A DNA stretch of 64,000 nt, taken from positions 248,001-312,000 of the forward strand of contig FOIY01000002.1 of the NCBI GenBank assembly GCA_900111435.1, written 5' to 3'. The stretch comes from Ruminococcaceae bacterium KH2T8. Lineage in GTDB: Bacteria; Bacillota; Clostridia; Saccharofermentanales; Saccharofermentanaceae. Of the stretch, positions 61,342-64,000 are shown in pieces. The notes under the pieces were generated by a model, which had not been told where the DNA came from, ran no database searches, and worked only from the letters and a program-made list of their open reading frames with translations. Made by a program: the position numbers and the translations under genes. Every line of letters starts with the position of its first letter. Within the stretch, counting starts at the first letter, position 1.

Positions 61342-64000
61342 GAATAATAACCCTTTAAGACTTTCGGATATTGCTGTTGAGGACTTAAGTCCCATGATGC
61401 AGCAGTACGCCGAGCTTAAGAATAAGCTTGGTGATACGATCCTTTTCTATCGTCTGGGCGACTTCTATGAGATGTTCTTTGACGATGCGCTCTATGTATC
61501 GAGGACTTTGGAGCTTACGCTGACGGCCAGAGACTGCGGAAATAATATGCGAGCTCCCATGTGCGGCGTTCCTTTCCATGCTTTCCAGAGTTATGCCAAC
61601 AGGCTCGTATCCATGGGACATAAGGTCGCTATCTGTGAGCAGCTCGAAGATCCGGCACTTGCCAAGGGACTTGTTAAGCGCGGTATCGTTAAGGTCTTAA
61701 CACCGGGTACCATGACTGATACGACTGGCCTTGATGACAGAAAGAATAATTATCTTATGTCGATCATGTGCGTAGGAGATCAGTTTGGCGTTGCGGTTGC
61801 CGATATCACGACAGGTGATTTTGAAGCAACACAGCTTGCTTTCTCGGATAACGGCGAGCACCTGATAAATCTTATAGGAAAGTATCTCCCGTCCGAGATC
61901 ATTCACGATTCGACATTTGTAAATACTCCTGAATATAAGACGATCCTTAAGGGATTCCAGACTTCTTTCACGCAGAGAAGTGACAGGGAATTCTCTGCAA
62001 GGAGGATCACTGACGATAAGAAGATAAAGGTCTACGGAGTTGATAAGTTCAGTGACAGCGAGCTGCTCCTTGGTGCCTGCGGAGCTATCCTTGCTTATGC
62101 CGAGGAGACTCAGACCGATAAGGTAACACATCTTTATGACATCAGATGCTTCAAGCTCTCTGATACCATGGAGCTCGATCTTACTACTAGGATCAATCTC
62201 GAGCTTACATCCACGATCAGGACTAATTCCAAGAAAGGCTCGCTTCTTTGGGCGATCGACAGGACTAAGACCGCCATGGGAGGAAGGCTCCTTCGTAAGT
62301 GGATCGAAGAACCACTGATCGTTACGTCATCAATCAATTCCAGGCTCGATGCCGTTGAAGAAGCAGTAGGAAAGTTCATCGGAAGACAGGAGATAATGGA
62401 AGGCCTTACGGGTCTTTACGATATCGAAAGATTAGCCGCAAAGGTGTCTCTTGGAAGTATCAATGCGCGTGAGATGCTCTCTCTTAAGAACTCTCTCGGA
62501 AAGCTCCCGTTCCTTTGCGAGTCCTGTAGTCAGTTCAGTAAGGGAATGTTCCGCGAGATAAAGGAACTTCTCGACCCGATGACTGATATATATGAGCTCC
62601 TTGACGAGGCTATCTGTGAAGATCCGCCGGTAACGATCAAGGACGGTGACATCATAAAGCGCGGATATTCGGTCGAGTGCGATGAGCTTTACGATATCGC
62701 ACGAAATGCAAAGGAATATATCCTGTCGCTCGAAGCAAAAGAGCGTGAGAGGACCGGTATCAAGAATCTGAAGATCGGCTATAACCGCGTATTCGGTTAC
62801 TATGTTGATGTTCCGAGGAGCACGACAGCTTCTCTGCCTGAGGAATATACCAGAAAGCAGACTCTCGCTAATAACGAAAGATACATCTCTCCCGAGCTTA
62901 AGGAACTTGAGGACAAGATCCTCGGTGCTCAGACAAAGAGAGTAGCTCTCGAATATGAGCTCTTTGTAGCCGTAAGGCAGAAGGTATCCGATAATATAGA
63001 CAGACTCTTCGGAAGTGCGCGTGCAGTCGCTCTTCTTGATACGATCACGGCTCTCGCTCAGCTCGCATCTGACGAGAATTATGTGCGCCCCGTTATCGAT
63101 AATTCCGAGATAATCGACATCAAGGGCGGACGTCATCCTGTTGTTGAGAAGATGCTCGAGGGTAATGACAGATTTATCCCCAATGATACCTGTCTTGATA
63201 ATGAAGGCAGGCTCATGATCCTCACAGGTCCCAATATGGCAGGTAAGTCTACATATATGAGACAGGTTGCTCTCATAGTCCTTATGGCGCAGATCGGTTC
63301 TTTCGTACCCGCAACGAGTGCTCATATCGGTCTCGTTGATCAGATCTTTACGAGGATCGGTGCCTCAGATGATATCTCCAAGGGCGAATCGACATTCATG
63401 GTTGAGATGAAGGAAGTGTCCGCGATCCTTAAGAATGCTTCGAGAAGAAGCCTTCTTCTCTTAGATGAGGTTGGTCGCGGTACAAGTACTTACGACGGAC
63501 TTTCGATCGCGTGGGCAGTCATCGAATATATCATCGATCCGAATGTTCTCTTCGCTAGAACAGTTTTCGCTACTCATTACCATGAGCTCAATCAGCTCGA
63601 GAAGATGAGAAAAGGCGTATTTAATAATCACGTTGACGTTAAGGAGACTGATGACGGTGTCATCTTCCTCCATAAGATAGTAGAAGGCGGTACGTCTGAC
63701 TCGTACGGTATCGAAGTTGCAAGGCTCGCAGGTATCCCTGAGGATGTATTGAAGCGAAGCAGAGCTATCCTTAAGGAGCTTGAGAGGATCGGTAACTTCA
63801 AGGTTACGGGTAACGTTGATATGGAGGGCGGAGTAGCTCAGCCCGCATCTACTGCAATGCCCGGACAGGAATCGATCTTTAATCCCGACAATGTCGTTTA
63901 CCGCAAGGAAGATAAGCTCAGAAATACCGTCAGGAGCATCGATATAACAAAGGTTACTCCGCTCGAGGCAATGAATATCCTCTACGGACTTATCGAAGAA
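61334..64000 (+). CDS. mutS: DNA mismatch repair protein MutS (3' end cut by window)
   Basis: 889 codons are visible from ATG 61334 (MTENNNPLRLSDIAVEDL), with no stop before the window ends. The last residues (PLEAMNILYGLIEE) correspond to the extreme C-terminus of MutS, so only a few codons are missing. Mismatch-recognition domain near the N-terminus (FYRLGDFYEMFFDDA, with the Phe-x-Glu of the DNA wedge), and MCGVPFHAFQSYANRLV. ATPase domain with Walker A GPNMAGKSTYMRQVALI, LLLDEVGRGTSTYDGLSIAWAV and ATHYHELNQLE. It overlaps the miaB stop. The miaB-mutS order is common, with mutL usually next. Confidence 0.96.
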   Translation, partial: MTENNNPLRLSDIAVEDLSPMMQQYAELKNKLGDTILFYRLGDFYEMFFDDALYVSRTLELTLTARDCGNNMRAPMCGVPFHAFQSYANRLVSMGHKVAICEQLEDPALAKGLVKRGIVKVLTPGTMTDTTGLDDRKNNYLMSIMCVGDQFGVAVADITTGDFEATQLAFSDNGEHLINLIGKYLPSEIIHDSTFVNTPEYKTILKGFQTSFTQRSDREFSARRITDDKKIKVYGVDKFSDSELLLGACGAILAYAEETQTDKVTHLYDIRCFKLSDTMELDLTTRINLELTSTIRTNSKKGSLLWAIDRTKTAMGGRLLRKWIEEPLIVTSSINSRLDAVEEAVGKFIGRQEIMEGLTGLYDIERLAAKVSLGSINAREMLSLKNSLGKLPFLCESCSQFSKGMFREIKELLDPMTDIYELLDEAICEDPPVTIKDGDIIKRGYSVECDELYDIARNAKEYILSLEAKERERTGIKNLKIGYNRVFGYYVDVPRSTTASLPEEYTRKQTLANNERYISPELKELEDKILGAQTKRVALEYELFVAVRQKVSDNIDRLFGSARAVALLDTITALAQLASDENYVRPVIDNSEIIDIKGGRHPVVEKMLEGNDRFIPNDTCLDNEGRLMILTGPNMAGKSTYMRQVALIVLMAQIGSFVPATSAHIGLVDQIFTRIGASDDISKGESTFMVEMKEVSAILKNASRRSLLLLDEVGRGTSTYDGLSIAWAVIEYIIDPNVLFARTVFATHYHELNQLEKMRKGVFNNHVDVKETDDGVIFLHKIVEGGTSDSYGIEVARLAGIPEDVLKRSRAILKELERIGNFKVTGNVDMEGGVAQPASTAMPGQESIFNPDNVVYRKEDKLRNTVRSIDITKVTPLEAMNILYGLIEE

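Noticed and set aside
62432-63325. A 297-residue minus-strand frame near the window end
   Set aside because: It lies opposite mutS, whose + strand frame carries all MutS motifs; the minus frame shows none.

Overview
The window looks like a Gram-positive member of the Clostridia (Eubacteriales). The signs are strong AGGAGG-type ribosome sites, a leucine T-box leader, canonical sigma-A promoters, a spore-photoproduct-lyase-like gene, two LtaS-type enzymes and a type IV pilus cluster with no outer-membrane secretin. I cannot name a genus. Coding density is high; most genes lie on the + strand, with three minus-strand units (queA-tgt, a 749-residue membrane protein, and a carboxypeptidase homologue).

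Layout. 1-16.9 kb is mostly housekeeping: queA-tgt; dapA-dapB-yajC-dnaG-trmK-nif3; rnpB; a PurM of the type I associate with Bacteroidetes; an AqpZ-type aquaporin; a possible 16-codon leader ORF and hairpins ahead of asnC-aminotransferase-prfB; a highly structured intergenic element; and a Pro/Ala/Glu-rich membrane protein. 17.0-18.4 kb has tRNA-Leu(UAA), initiator tRNA-fMet, a Fic protein and a frameshifted cytidylyltransferase remnant.

18.5-38.6 kb is a type IV pilus locus, the most remarkable part. It opens with an 8.2-kb gene for a 2722-residue protein. This protein carries a canonical prepilin N-terminus, about 40 GLUG-like 'xGGxxG' repeats, about three C-terminal Ig/MBG-like modules and an acidic tail. 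Then come a small membrane protein, pilC, a fused pilM-pilN, a pilO-like gene, pilB, a short prepilin peptidase, the likely major pilin (own promoter and very strong terminator), an LtaS-like enzyme, and four minor pilin-like genes under their own promoter. I infer that the giant protein is a pilus-displayed adhesin.

38.6-43.8 kb is a two-component system plus an ABC exporter. Four heptamers at 11/11/10-bp steps lie just upstream of the ABC genes and look like a response-regulator operator. 43.9-51.3 kb is an overlapping run of LtaS-like protein, nucleoside phosphorylase-like protein, SPL-like radical SAM protein, SDR and GH2 glycosidase. 51.4-55.2 kb is one 1286-residue protein: LacI-type sugar-binding fold, degenerate GGDEF, intact EAL, GIG-repeat solenoid and Gly/Pro tail. 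Its predicted c-di-GMP hydrolysis could connect to the MshEN-like N-terminus of PilB. The window closes with a T-box-controlled leuA, glf, a carboxypeptidase homologue lacking the SxxK residues, miaB, and mutS running off the edge.

A recurring feature is genes whose -10 box lies only 6-7 nt before the start codon with no ribosome site (queA, the pilus-locus LtaS-like gene, the response regulator, the carboxypeptidase homologue). This suggests leaderless transcripts.
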